From Kalmusia sp. IMI 367209 (taxonomy: Eukaryota; Ascomycota; Dothideomycetes; Pleosporales; Didymosphaeriaceae), in contig JAPEUQ010000014.1 in assembly GCA_027946365.1 (NCBI GenBank), forward strand, positions 806,001 through 870,000: a stretch of DNA of 64,000 nt, given 5' to 3'. A program made the translations under genes and the position numbers. The notes under the pieces are model-generated. The model ran no database searches and had not been told where the DNA came from. It saw only the letters and a list, made by a program, of their open reading frames with translations. Below are positions 36,334-47,748 of the stretch, piece after piece. Position 1 is the stretch's first letter. Each line of letters opens with the position of its first letter.

Positions 36334-36465
36334 ATACTTACCTTCTTGGAGGTCTCTGAGCTCAAGAATTCAGAGCCTAGTCGTTCTCGCCTGCATTGCA
36401 CAGCGCGGAGCTGGGAGCGACTTCAGTCTCCTTCGGGGGCCTGACCGGGGCAATTTTTGCTGGTC
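36334..36465 (+). ncRNA. U1: U1 snRNA, copy 1
   Basis: Starts ATACTTACCT, the sequence with which U1 pairs to 5' splice sites. Stem-loop I is GGtCTCTGA / TCAGAGCC around loop GCTCAAGAAT (U1-70K-type loop, consensus GAUCANGAAG). Stem-loop II has TCGTTCTC / GGGAGCGA with ATTGCAC in the loop (U1A-type site). Stem-loop III has a CTCC-TTCG-GGGG hairpin. An Sm site AATTTTTG follows at 36452-36459. The 5' end to Sm spacing is 126 nt. The 3' end is not fixed; similarity to copy 3 continues about 60 bp past the Sm site. In the spliceosome U1 selects 5' splice sites. Of the three copies this one has the best-paired helices. Confidence 0.85.
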
Positions 36466-36976
36466 ACCTAATTATTTTCATTGATGTTGCTGCTGCTGCT
36501 GCGCATTGAGGAAGAAGCACCAGACGTCGCCACGTCTCACTTGATCATGTTTTCCCCATGCTTGCTTACGTGCTGTCATCTTCGCACGAAGTAAATGCAG
36601 CTCTCCCTGAAGAAGTTGAGGGGAAGCCTTCAGATAATTATTAGCGCCTGGCTCTGTGCAATGGGCTTGGAAGGCGCTAATGGGCTAGACTCGATTGGTT
36701 GAGCTCGTGGCTGTCGGACCTAGGTGGCACAAAAGTTTTTCGACCGTCGGGTTGCGACGCGTTCAGCTACCCAGGACACATTCGGTTATTTATGTGAATT
36801 GTTGTGTATTTAATATACCACCGAAGTAAAGTAACAGGCTGAGCTTGGCTCGCATAATGTGGTGTAGGCTTTGCATGGCGTGCTCCGAGGGCGCTATTTG
36901 ACTGGACAGGATAGGTTGGGCTTGACTGCTGCTTGAGACATAGCTCGTACCGCGATATCATTAATGATGACTGTGC

Positions 36977-37024
36977 CGCATTGTCGAGCACCCGCATTGT
37001 CGAGCACCCGCATTGTCGAGCACC
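36977..37024. repeat. Three tandem copies of a 16-bp unit
   Basis: CGCATTGTCGAGCACC is repeated three times head to tail without mismatch. There are no spacers and it is too short for a minisatellite with obvious function. It lies between U1-like copy 1 and the NLR gene. Confidence 0.9.
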
Positions 37025-37427
37025 TCACATGTCTGTGTACGCGTTTGTCCTCCCACGAGCGGGTGCATGAACTCAATTCCTTCCCTTTGGAGTACGTCGC
37101 ATACGAGATAGACTTCGACGCCGGCGCAGTGTCGTTCTACCATTCGATCGGCAGCGGCACCCTCACCAAACCGTTCGCAAGCGCGACCCGAAGCTGCAGA
37201 CCGATTTAAGATAAGAGGAGAACAAGCACGACCAACGACCTCTCTCTGCATGTACCATCAAAGGAATATAGGAACGCGAGTTGAAACAGCGATAATATTA
37301 TGGTATCACAATGGGTAGAAGCCCGAATAAGCAGCAGATAAAGCTTAGAGGGGATAGGCAGAGATCCACCATAGAAGCACAGGGGCAAGCTCGATCGGTC
37401 AGTAAGTTTAGGAAGACAATTATACTG

Positions 37428-40400
37428 TTATAGATAATCAAATGATATGAGACTATTCGCATCTTCTTCGGTAAGTAATTCCGCAGTCCTTCTTTCCGGT
37501 GCAGCGAATTCGTTAAAGATGCTGACTGCCTCTGCTAGCATTTTAGTAGCGTCGAGATTGTCCGTACGCAAGGAATTTGCATATAGTAGCGCTGTCCGGC
37601 ATGTGTACGGTCGGAGGTACCCGACAAGGCGATAATGATAAAGGATCTCGTCCAGATATTGTCTTCGAGTGCTGATCAGCATGGGTTCATTAGACAAGTG
37701 AGAGACGACGCACCTTGCAGTCCTATGGCTTTGTATCTTGACAAGATAGATTGCCATCTTATACTTTGAATGAAGGGTTCCAGGATTTGCCTGTCCAGTT
37801 ATTCGCTCTATCTGGGCGTGTGCCTGCGTGTATAAAGAATATGCTTCTATGTCATTCCCTTGAAGCATCCTTACATCGCCCAACGTGTAGTAAAGAATGC
37901 CCGTCCTGGCAGCATTAGCAGCGGTCCAATTCTTCGCCCAAGTGCACACTGACCGAACGGAGTCTTGAGCTTTGGGTAAATTGATGCGGTCAGCAATTGC
38001 CTCCTTGAGGGCATCTGCGGCTTTCTCGAGTTTTCGAAGACCAATATAAGCATGAGCGAGCTGATAAAGTGGACTGAACAGAGCTTCTCTCTTGACTCCA
38101 GGAATCGATTTGCGTATGCTCAATGACCGTTTCAAGATCTTTCTTGCATCTTTGTAGAGCGAATGAAAATTGTACGCAATTCCCATGTGAACGCATGCGG
38201 TCGCTAGCCGGGTAGGAGTTGTCTTGCTGTCTTCCGACAGTGTTCGTTCTTCCTTCAGCTCTCGTTCCGCATAGTGAAAGTAATCGTGCTTGTTGCGAAC
38301 GACGTGTGCTACACCGATACATCCTCGATATATGCGAAGCTGATTTTCCATCTGAGTTTTTGAGCTTTCTATGGTTTTACAGATCGACTCGTCGAGATTG
38401 AGTAACATGACTGCTTCGTCTGGTTAACTCTTCTCAATGTGATACCTACGCGCATATGAGTCATGACGTCCTAAACTAGCCGACGCACTTACAAAGCAGC
38501 ATCATATTGCAACTCCAAAAGCTCTACTTGGGGTTTTGAGAAGTGCTGTTTTTCCGAAAACTCGGCATATGCTTGACTGAACGAAAATATATGGGGAGTT
38601 AGTACGGCACACTGATCCCATCTGCTCACTTCACCCGAAGTCCCTATCTTATAGTCTCTGTAATGATAAGGCCAACGTGAAATCAGCCTGGACAGGGTGA
38701 AGCGAAGGACTTTGTCCAACAATATCTGATCTTTACCCATCCTTGCCCTGGCAACTTTTTGCACCATACGATGAATTCTGAAATCTTCTTCAGTCGTTCT
38801 CTCCACGAGGGAGGTGTTTATAAGCGGTTTGCAGACGTGATCTAGCTCGGATCCACTCAGAGGTAAGTCCATATCCTGGCCTAGATGCTGTTCTTGTTCG
38901 AAGAGTGTCTCTTGTATCCGCTCTGGATCTAATAACGCCAGGACACACAGTAGTCTGAAGGCTTGTTGAGAGGAGCTGCTATCCTCATAAAGCGAATCCA
39001 CTGTCCACACGGAAGCGAGATTATGCTCATAATCAATGACCTGATCGTTGTCGAGATATACTGTGTATAAATCACTTTCCTTGGGACGCTTCTCGCAGAA
39101 TTTCGGTATGCTCATCTTGCAATTCTTGATGTACGAGCCGATCTGCTTCAGCGCAAGAAGTCCATCTAAACGGGTTGAGAGATCCTGTGCTGCCTTTTGC
39201 ACTATGAGAGGATCATCACTAGCGCATCCAGCATGATACTTCAGTAATCTTTCTCCATCTTCCACCGGCAAAGATTCCAGCTCCAGATGTTGTATGTTGA
39301 TAGAAGGATCAATCATGGAAGGGTCAAGCTGCGGTAACAGATTTCGACCGTGGCTGGTGACTATAACACTTCCACGCCCTTTATCTGGCCAATATGGATC
39401 CAGGATTGACCACTTCTCCGCATTGTCAAATATGAGGAGCCACTTGACCATATTTTCATTCAAACTTTTTGACTTTCCGCCAGCCAAGTCTTCTCCTGAC
39501 GGTATGTGTTGCGGTCTTTTAAACCAAGCCTTGAGAGCTCCTCGACATTCATTGCTACTCGGATTGTCTGAGACATTGAAAAGGCCTAACTTGATTGATA
39601 TTTCATTATAGGCATCCAGCAACCGTGATCCTCGATCCGCCTGCACGATAAGAATGACATCGTACAGTTTGTGAAAATTCACTGCGTATTGGTGCGCCAG
39701 TTCAGTCTTCCCTATGCCTCCTAGACCGGATATGGAGATTACATGTAAGCTGTTGCAGCGTTCATCTCCACCCTGTGCCGGTCGAAGTCTTTTATGCATC
39801 AAGTCCAATTCAGCGGCTCGACCTGCGAGGTATCTGTGTCGATCCATGAATGACTCCGGGTATCGAAAAGGGAGTTCGGCTGTAATCCATCTCGGTAGTG
39901 AGCTGCGCGTGGAACTGCTGGATACTGAAGGGGAAGAGTCGCGGTGAGATTGCGGAGGGGTCAACATGACAAGGGAGCTTGTGTGTCCGGATGAAACTTA
40001 ATAGAACCGTTAGCAACTCAAGTTTATCTTGCCAGTATCTACATACCTGAGCTTTGTGACGGTGGCGTCGGTGCGGTGTCGGAAAGTTGTGGGATGGCAT
40101 TGGAGGGTGTTAGACGGTTGTTTGAACCTGAGCCTGTAAAAAAACCGATAGGACGTCGCGTCTCTGTTATCCTCGACTTTTCAATTTCTGCTAAAATTGA
40201 TCCCAAGAGCACAGAAGAAGTAGGGACCAAAGGCGCACTAATGGAAAGACCAATATCTAGGGGCAACTCTCGCCTATAATCAATATGGACAGATGTCTCC
40301 GGGATGGCCTGCTCTCTATGAGCTTGGGAAATTTAGAGGAACCGAATACCCACTACATGACTAGATCCGAGCAATTTTTTGAAGGTAGAAGGATTGGGAA

Positions 40401-41086
40401 TGCTGCTATGCGCAGATATGATGCGGACCCCTTGTTCTAATTTAGTTACTGCTGCTTTGAAACTTTTGGCAGACAAACGTGTTTTTAGAACTGTTTTGTC
40501 GGATAGCATAATTTTTTTGATCGTACGGGTCTTTCTTTGCGAAGCCAAGATCAATCGGTCGCGGTCCGTCGTTTCCACAACATTAGGAACACCAACAAAG
40601 AAGATTTCCCTGACCTTCTCCACGAAGGGTCTCCAATTATCCCATCGTTCAAGTGTCCGGGCATAGGCCTAGACAATAGTGTAAAAGTTGCTATGAGATG
40701 GATAGTGCGTAGCATGCCTCTTTGATAATCAAGCCCCCTAAAAGCTCACCAATGAGATATACCGAAAGATGCCTCGTCTCTAGTCCTTTAGAGATACTGC
40801 CACCGGTCGAGGCTGAACTCTCTCACCTCTGAAAATTGAATCGTTCGCGAGGTAGATGGCAGTGATGTGAAAGGAACTGTATCTTCTTCACGCTGTTGGA
40901 CGTCATGCCCGAAGCTTGGAAGGCTTGCACCTTGTGTATTAACGTTACTATGCTTTCGAGTTCAATTACAGTAGACTGGAAATGTGAACTGACGCCATCT
41001 GTATCGCGCAAGGCTGCGATGGCCTTATGCAGCAAGTGCAAGCCAGCTACAAAGTCGCCAGCTGAGAATCTAAACGGTACAGCCAT
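37428..41086 (-). CDS. NLR-like STAND protein: N-terminal fungal domain, NB-ARC, TPR; premature stop
   Basis: Read on the minus strand. The probable first exon (41086 to about 40826) begins MAVPFRFSAGDFVAGLHLL, the usual start of fungal NLR-type proteins. Exons 40668-40357 and 40308-40047 follow, then 39996-38491 with the NB-ARC core (ISGLGGIGKTELAHQYAV P-loop, WLLIFDNAEKW Walker B, GSVIVTSHG sensor). A 47-nt intron leads to a TPR exon ending at 37428 (YRGCIGVAHVVRNKHDYF, AYIGLRKLEKAADALKEA). In the only in-phase splice the TPR exon reads YHIEKS-stop-PDEAVMLL: a TAA at about 38425 stands where CAA would restore the frame. The splice from exon 1 to exon 2 is also unsettled. Such proteins act in allorecognition or programmed cell death. 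This copy may be truncated to an NB-ARC protein or be recently inactivated. Confidence 0.75.
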
Positions 41087-42671
41087 CGGGTACTAGTAGG
41101 TATAAGCATCGCGCGTTCAGTGAGAGAGAGAAAAGACACGCGCTGTGAAAGACTAAGAGGTTGACCACTGTGCGAGGCTGTGCCAGTGGTAGTGCTAGTT
41201 ATACTGTGCCACGTGTAGATGAAACGATCCAAATAAAGGTGAAATGAGCTCCCTAGATCCACCCCTGATATGTTCCATTCAAATTGTGAGCTTTTGTCCA
41301 CAATGTGCAGCGACCGAACTTGCTGAATGATTCACCCTTCTAACTTCGCTAAAGTTTTGACATTATTCCCCCACGCGAGGCTATTAAACGGTGGCACATG
41401 AAGTGTTGCTAGCGGTTATACTGTTGCTGATCGTGAAAGATGATTTATCAAGGCTGTATCCATTCAGTGCACATGCATCCAGGTTGTTTGGACTAGAATG
41501 ACTTTAATTAGACCGATCACCATAGGGTACCTTGTTGTACGCGAACATTTTCATGTAGGGAGCGTCACATAGGGCGGATCCGATTAGGAGGTCTGTGGGG
41601 GCTTTCTCGGGGGCGCTGTCGTCCGTCAGACGTGCAGTTGGTAGAATATCAGGTCCTTGGGGTGGCTGTTAGTCTAAGTGGTCGATCACACCGTCGTCTA
41701 AGGGAATTATGGCATTAGGCTACTGTAGGGTCGGCTCGGCGAAAAGTTGTTGGTATGGAAGGGAGAGAAGAGAGATGCGATGATCTGTAGTAAGGGCGCG
41801 GTGGATATAGGAGAGGGCGGAGCTTATTTGGGCTAACCACCTGGTAGATGATCTCGAATTCTTAGAAGTTGGATGGAGAACTTGAGAAGGAACTGAATTC
41901 TTGAAATACAGACCATTATTATCAACTATTAAAATCGCAGCAGATTCCCAAATCTCGCCAAGAGGAGCTGGGGCTTGATGGACATGCAAACCAGAGGTTA
42001 CAGGCCGAGCGTTGGTGTTCAGACTGCCCCAGAAAGGTCGGCGGCACCAAGTGTTATTATTGTCATTGTAGACATTTGTCATTGTATAGGGACTAATGTC
42101 ACCAATCGAACAAACGCAGCTGAACGCGAGCAGCTTCGTATTTCCGCAGATGTCGTTACCTGTTGCCTCCCGTATTGCTCCCGAGACGATTGCCACCGTA
42201 TAAAATGATCTGCAAGGTGCGATCATTTCGAAACACGCTCGGTGATTTACTCGGCCAATCAGATAACGAAGATGGGTTATCACGCAGGGGCAGCCCTTTC
42301 AGCTCCGGCTATGCAAACTTGATGGAAAAAACCGAGGTTCTTATCAGTTCAGGGACAGGCTGCAGCTAATATAAGGCTGAAGAGCTATTGGATCAATACC
42401 CCTGCGACTCAAAATGCACTACGCAGTACAGAAAACCTCCACATGTTCATCCCGAGGATCTGAACATTCGCAGTCCCTAAGAGGCTAGTCTTCGCATTCG
42501 TTTCCCTCCAACACGAGTGAACCGGCGCCACCCCTCGGCGATTCAGCAAGGCTGGCCCCAGAATCAATTTCAACGAACACAACGTTGTGGGGTCCAATAC
42601 TATCAAATGACAGATAAAATGCATGTCTCTTTCGTGGACTGAGGATCGCAATCCCAATCAATTCAGCCACT
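41087..42671. other. Shared upstream region of NLR and membrane-protein genes
   Basis: Lies between divergent starts. A 187-codon frame at 41720-42283 on the minus strand has no recognisable features and is treated as chance. Nothing else was identified. Confidence 0.4.
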
Positions 42672-44966
42672 ATGTCGCAACTCAATTCTCAGTTTGTGAA
42701 ACAGGGTTTTTGGGTGAGTGATTACACCATCTTACGCTATTCAGTGTTACAAGCAGAATATAATTTCCCATCACAGGTCGATATCCTAAGAGGCCCCATC
42801 ATGGGACAGACCATCACAACGACAACCTCAACCGGAAACCTGGTTGTTGCTCTGATGGCTGTCTTGACCACACTGGGTACCAGCCACCTATGGAACCTAG
42901 TCGTGTTTGGCTATCACCAAATAAGGGTCAACAGTCGTCACAGAGATGGCTTGCAAAGGCAGCAGCAGGCTCTAATGCGTACTCTTCCTGCGCCGTCTAC
43001 GCTACTCGCAGACTGGGTAAAACTGTGGTGGGTTTGGAGAAAACGTGTTCATAGAGCCCTTCTACGCTCTATACTACTAGTCGTTGTTGCCATTATCTTC
43101 GCCGCTATTATAGTAGTCGTAGGAGTTTTCTCCTCTTACTTGGTGGATAGTACCAACATCACCGTTCTCGTTCAAAGCCCTTACTGCGGCCCCATTGATT
43201 ACGAAGGAGTTGACACCGACGACAATCAGACCGCTCGTGTCAATTGGGCAGCATGGCAAAATGCTTATGGCGATAAGATCGCTGAAATAGCGGCTCCATA
43301 TGCAAGAGACTGTTACATGAATCGAACCGCAGTGCCGGAACGCTGTAGAATCTTTACTCGTCCTACAATACCCTTGTATCAGACAAGAACTTCTTGTCCA
43401 TTCAAGGGTTCCATATGCAAGAACGTGTCGCAACCGGGTTTCATCTCAGACACGGGCTTGCTCGATCTCAATGACCACTTTGGTCTCAATCTTATTACTG
43501 AGAATAATATGAAATTTCGCAGGACAGCAACATGTGCAGTAATAGATCTCGAAGGCCATTACGATGTTCTCGACACCTCAAATTCTACGGATGCCCACGT
43601 AGAGAAATACCTTGGTCGAACTCTCTATGAAGAAGAACAGTACAGGCGCTATTATCTTGGTGAGACTGTGGCTGGAAATTTCACAACAGGGGTCAACTAT
43701 ATGCCTGTTGACACACAGAGATATGCGGTAACTTCGTAAGTGCAGACTCCGATGTCTCCATGGAGGTCTCTGACGTGATACACTAGTCCTGCATTCTACT
43801 ACAGTTCACCCTTCTGGAGCGATTTTGGCAGCAGCTTCGACCCGATACCGCAATTAAAGAGCAATGATAGCGACCTAGTAATTGTGTTCATAGCTTTACA
43901 CGGTACACGTTTCTTGGAACCTGTAGATGACCTGTTGTTCTCGGCACACAGAAACTTTAGCCAATTGATGACGGACAACTTTACTCGAACAAGTTATACC
44001 GCGGATGAGCCTCTAGCAGCATTTGGTTGCCAGAATAGAGTATGTTTCTCTATGGTGATCAAGAGCTTGGTGGCTAACATTGACAGTATCAATTTTGTTT
44101 CGCCCGGAAGGGCCAAAACGACACATGCACGAGCCTCCAGGGCCTCCCGTCGACAAAATCTTCCTCGGACTTCTCAGGTGCCAACGAAGCTCAATTGGCC
44201 CTTTTGAGACTTCTCGTGCAACTACTCTATTGGAACGATGCTGAAGGGGCCATGAACCACCTCACGCCCGCCAGCATTAATAGCGGATTCAACGCACCTT
44301 TGCCAAGTGATCAATGGTTACAGGATATGGTGATGCTTGAGCAAAATATACGAGCCCAGTTGCAAATTGCATTGTCCACTTACGCTGTCGGTGGCTCAAC
44401 TCTTAATTTCAAGGCAACCACACCACTGCGACGCAAGCCAGCGGAGGCCGAGAGGAATTTATGCGGCATACAGCTCATGAAAAGTCCTGGAGGTTTTGTG
44501 TAAGTCATTTTCCCTTTGGATTATTGTGCTTCAAGTTAATATCACGACCAGTAATATCAATGTGTTTGCATTGACCTTTGTCATCACATTCTGCATGGTC
44601 GTTACCGCACTTGACCTTATCTTACTTAAGTTCCTCATCTTCTGGCACAGGTTCAGAGGATTTCTCGCTCCACGTATTGATGCTTGGGTTCAAGACGGAA
44701 CGTTACAGCTTCAACGTCGCGCTTATGAGATGCAGGGCGAAGGTACTTGGGAGCGTCTCGACAAGGAAGTACCTGTCACTACGGATGATATAGAGCTCTC
44801 GACATTGTCATTAAAGTCGGGATCATTATACGCCGTATCAGACGTCACCGAAACGAAAATCAAACACGGCACCACTGTGCACAATGAATATCATGAGATG
44901 ACCTCGCAGTCTGCCCATGATGCGGCGAATACGGAACACGGGTCAGATGCAGCAACCAAAGTTTAA
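42672..44966 (+). CDS. Fungal integral membrane protein of unknown function
   Basis: Five exons: 42672-42713, 42777-43735, 43787-44039, 44087-44499 and 44552-44966, encoding 693 residues; introns 63, 51, 47 and 52 nt. Intron 1 is a multiple of three and lacks a stop, so naive translation reads through it. The layout is that of a widespread fungal family: GPIMGQTITTTTSTGNLVVAL with an N-terminal membrane segment, SHLWNLVVFGYHQIR, DGLQRQQQALMR, a second strong segment (ILLVVVAIIFAAIIVVVGVF), a long Cys-containing, N-glycosylation-rich outer domain, and a last segment (FALTFVITFCMVVTALDLILL). It ends in a cytoplasmic tail with LQRRAYEMQGEGTWERLDKEVPVT. No biochemical role is known. It is divergent from the NLR gene. 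Confidence 0.8.
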
Positions 44967-45750
44967 TTACAATCTTCCCGGGTTCATTCGCGACGCGAGA
45001 GCTAAGTCCCTAGGAGAACACTCTTGCACGCATGGGGGTATTGTCTGATCGCATGAACCTAGTGTACGGGTCTCTACGGTGACAATTAATCGCTCGTTCG
45101 CTATCTTTTTTAGAGCTTGCGGTAGATAACCTATACTTTGTGTCAATTTTCGCAGGATTAGACGCTTGTGGTCCCGCTTTCTCAATCTCTCCAATGTGTT
45201 CTTGCGCAGTTCCGAAATATTTCCTTACTCCAATGAAGCTTGACTTCGCCAGTATTTATGACGACTTTGCCTGTCTACGCTGAACCAAGCATATTGAAAT
45301 CACAATCTCCGACCTCAAAGCTTTTTCTTTCAGGCTCAGCGTGTATTCCTAGCATGTTAGAATTTAGAGTATCTTAGGACTCTTGGCACTAAACCATTCC
45401 TTGACTAGCTTACATCGGGCTAGACTCGTATTCCTATGAATTTGACGATCAGTAGTAACGCCCGCAGACTCCAGTAAGTCCGAGGAGATATGAGAACCTT
45501 AACGAATTGCAACGAAATTCTTCCGTTATGAGCACTGACATTACGTGCACTGGCAATTGCTCACTGTTGTCACGAGCTCCACGTTCTTAGCCGACGAGCG
45601 GACAATTATACGTCAACCCCCGCGCATGCCGATCTGCAATCCCAGATCTACGCCCGCGTTTGTTTCTCCGCTAGTCCTTGGCTTGTTCTCGAAGCGTGAA
45701 GAGTCAATAATGGCAACATACCTGCGTACACGCTCACAAGTGCAGCCATC
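44967..45750. other. Intergenic, no supported gene
   Basis: No domains or RNA genes seen; probably the 3' flank of the membrane-protein gene and the promoter of the GH78-like gene. Confidence 0.4.
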
Positions 45751-47748
45751 ATGAAGTGCGCCGTGTTCATTCTCCTACCGCTGGCCACTGCTTCTGCAAC
45801 AAACCTTTGGGATACCTTCATTCACAGTCCTGCATCACGGCAGGTTAGACCTACAGCGATTTATACTAAGTCCGGAAACGTCACCATTTCAAAGGATATC
45901 AATGGCGAATATGTCCTCCTTATGTCACCTGCTTCACAGGTCAGCCTTGACTTCGGTGTCGAGGTCGGCGGATGGATCAGCCTGAACGCAAATACAACTA
46001 GTGCCAGCACGCCTCAGCTTTCGCTCGCATTTGCCGAATCACCATCTTTCGTACGAGCAATTTCAGATGATACAGGTTCGATTGCGACTCAAGACTACGA
46101 CAAAGCCCTCAATATCAGTGTATCGAGAGGTTCCACGTGGTATAGAGTGCCTGAAGAGAGGTTTCGTGGTGGCTTTCGTTTCTTAACGATTCGTGCCCTA
46201 GGCCAAGTCACGGTGACAAACGTCACTTGCGAAATTGGCTTCGCGACTGGGACTAAAGACTTACGAAAGTATGCGGGCTACTTTTACACTCCTGATGCGG
46301 ACCAGCAGATTCTCAATCGAGCTTGGTACGCTGGAGCATATACGGTGCAGACCAACATTGCGCCTCAAAATACTGGTCGCTTCCTTCCTCAGGTCAAAGA
46401 CGGATGGGCGTATAATTCATCGATCGGCGTGGCCGGACCTCTCCTCGTAGATGGGGCGAAGCGTGACCGAGCCGTCTGGCCTGGTGATCTCGGCATTCAA
46501 GGCACAACGGCATTTCTAGCCTTTGGCAATGACGGCCTCGTCGCATACAAGAATGCATTAGAGACACTCTTCTACTATCAGAATGCGACCACAGGTAGAT
46601 TTCCTTTCGCCGGACCAGCCACTGGCTCTTTTCGTAATGGTGCCCAGAGCGACACGTATCACTCATGGAGCTTGATCGCGATGCACAACTACGCTATCTT
46701 TACTGGCGACTCTTCATGGCTGAGATTACATTGGACTAACATCACTCGAGGCATCGAGTTCATAACCAACGCCCTAGACAGTCCGTACGGTTTGCACACG
46801 CAGACTGCTCCCAATGATTGGGCACGGCAAGGTGGCGGTGGCTACAATAGCGCCCTCAACGCGCTCGACTACCAGGCCCTCTGCTCATTTGCGAACCTCG
46901 CCCAATCCTGGTCAAAAGACGCCACCATCCTATCCAACGCTGCGAAATGGGCCACAGCCGCCGCAAAACTCAAGCGTTCCTACAACGCGCTCCTCTGGAA
47001 CACCAAAACCTCCCTCTTCCAGGACAATCAAACCACAAGTCTCACTCCACAGGACGGCAACAGTCTTGCCCTTCTATACAACCTCACCGAATCCCCCGCG
47101 CAAGCTACCGCCTTGAGCAAAGCCCTCACGACATTCTGGACTCCGATCGGTCCCGTTACACCAGAATTACCCGACACAATATCTCCCTTCGTTTCATCTA
47201 TCGAGCTCCTCGCGCACTTTGCTGCCAACGAGCCAGCTCGTGGTCTCAACCTAATAACCAGGCTATGGACTTACCTGCTTGACTCGCCGCTCATGACAGG
47301 CAGCACTCTGGTCGAAGGTATCAGCGCAAATGGTAGCTTATACTACCGCGATAACGCGGGTTATAAGCACGACGCAGCATATACGAGTCTCAGCCACGGA
47401 TGGAGTACGGGGCCTACACAGGCGCTTAGTTTTCGTGTTGCTGGGTTGCAAATCGTTGGGTGGAAGGAGTGGGTATTTAGACCGCAGGCTGGCGGGGTGA
47501 AACGTGTGAAGGGTGGGTTTGAAAGCCCGTTGGGTGCGTTTGGGGTAAGTTGGGAGAGGACACCGAGTAGGGAGGGGGAGGGATGGAATTTCGAGGCTAA
47601 TCTTACGACGCCGAGTGTGACGGTGGGGAAAATTAATCTGGATAACTGCGGTTGTAAGACAGTGTTGGTGGACGGGAAGGAGTTGATGGCAGCTGGGAAC
47701 TTGAAGGGTGGAGGTACCGTGAGGGTGATTGGGACCTCGTGTGTATAG
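45751..47748 (+). CDS. Secreted alpha-L-rhamnosidase-like protein (GH78 / six-hairpin glycosidase)
   Basis: Intronless, 665 residues. MKCAVFILLPLATASAT is a signal peptide. A beta-rich N-terminal domain (to about residue 190) is followed by an (alpha/alpha)6 barrel. The diagnostic LLVDGAKRDRAVWPGDLGIQG, with acidic residues in the active-site loop, matches fungal GH78-type rhamnosidases; later conserved segments are TYHSWSLIAMHNYAIFTGD, ALDYQALCSFANLA and SLSHGWSTGPTQALSF. A C-terminal beta domain ends in CGCKTVLVDGKEL. About ten N-x-[ST] sequons fit an extracellular protein. Members release L-rhamnose from plant glycosides or pectin; the exact substrate is not predictable here. The last 250 bp are richer in G than the rest. 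Confidence 0.88.
   Translation: MKCAVFILLPLATASATNLWDTFIHSPASRQVRPTAIYTKSGNVTISKDINGEYVLLMSPASQVSLDFGVEVGGWISLNANTTSASTPQLSLAFAESPSFVRAISDDTGSIATQDYDKALNISVSRGSTWYRVPEERFRGGFRFLTIRALGQVTVTNVTCEIGFATGTKDLRKYAGYFYTPDADQQILNRAWYAGAYTVQTNIAPQNTGRFLPQVKDGWAYNSSIGVAGPLLVDGAKRDRAVWPGDLGIQGTTAFLAFGNDGLVAYKNALETLFYYQNATTGRFPFAGPATGSFRNGAQSDTYHSWSLIAMHNYAIFTGDSSWLRLHWTNITRGIEFITNALDSPYGLHTQTAPNDWARQGGGGYNSALNALDYQALCSFANLAQSWSKDATILSNAAKWATAAAKLKRSYNALLWNTKTSLFQDNQTTSLTPQDGNSLALLYNLTESPAQATALSKALTTFWTPIGPVTPELPDTISPFVSSIELLAHFAANEPARGLNLITRLWTYLLDSPLMTGSTLVEGISANGSLYYRDNAGYKHDAAYTSLSHGWSTGPTQALSFRVAGLQIVGWKEWVFRPQAGGVKRVKGGFESPLGAFGVSWERTPSREGEGWNFEANLTTPSVTVGKINLDNCGCKTVLVDGKELMAAGNLKGGGTVRVIGTSCV

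Noticed and set aside
36977..37024. CRISPR-like array
   Set aside because: Repeats abut without spacers, only three units, and the DNA is eukaryotic.
41720..42283. 187-codon minus-strand frame
   Set aside because: No domain, no coding bias, and it lies in the shared upstream region of two divergent genes.
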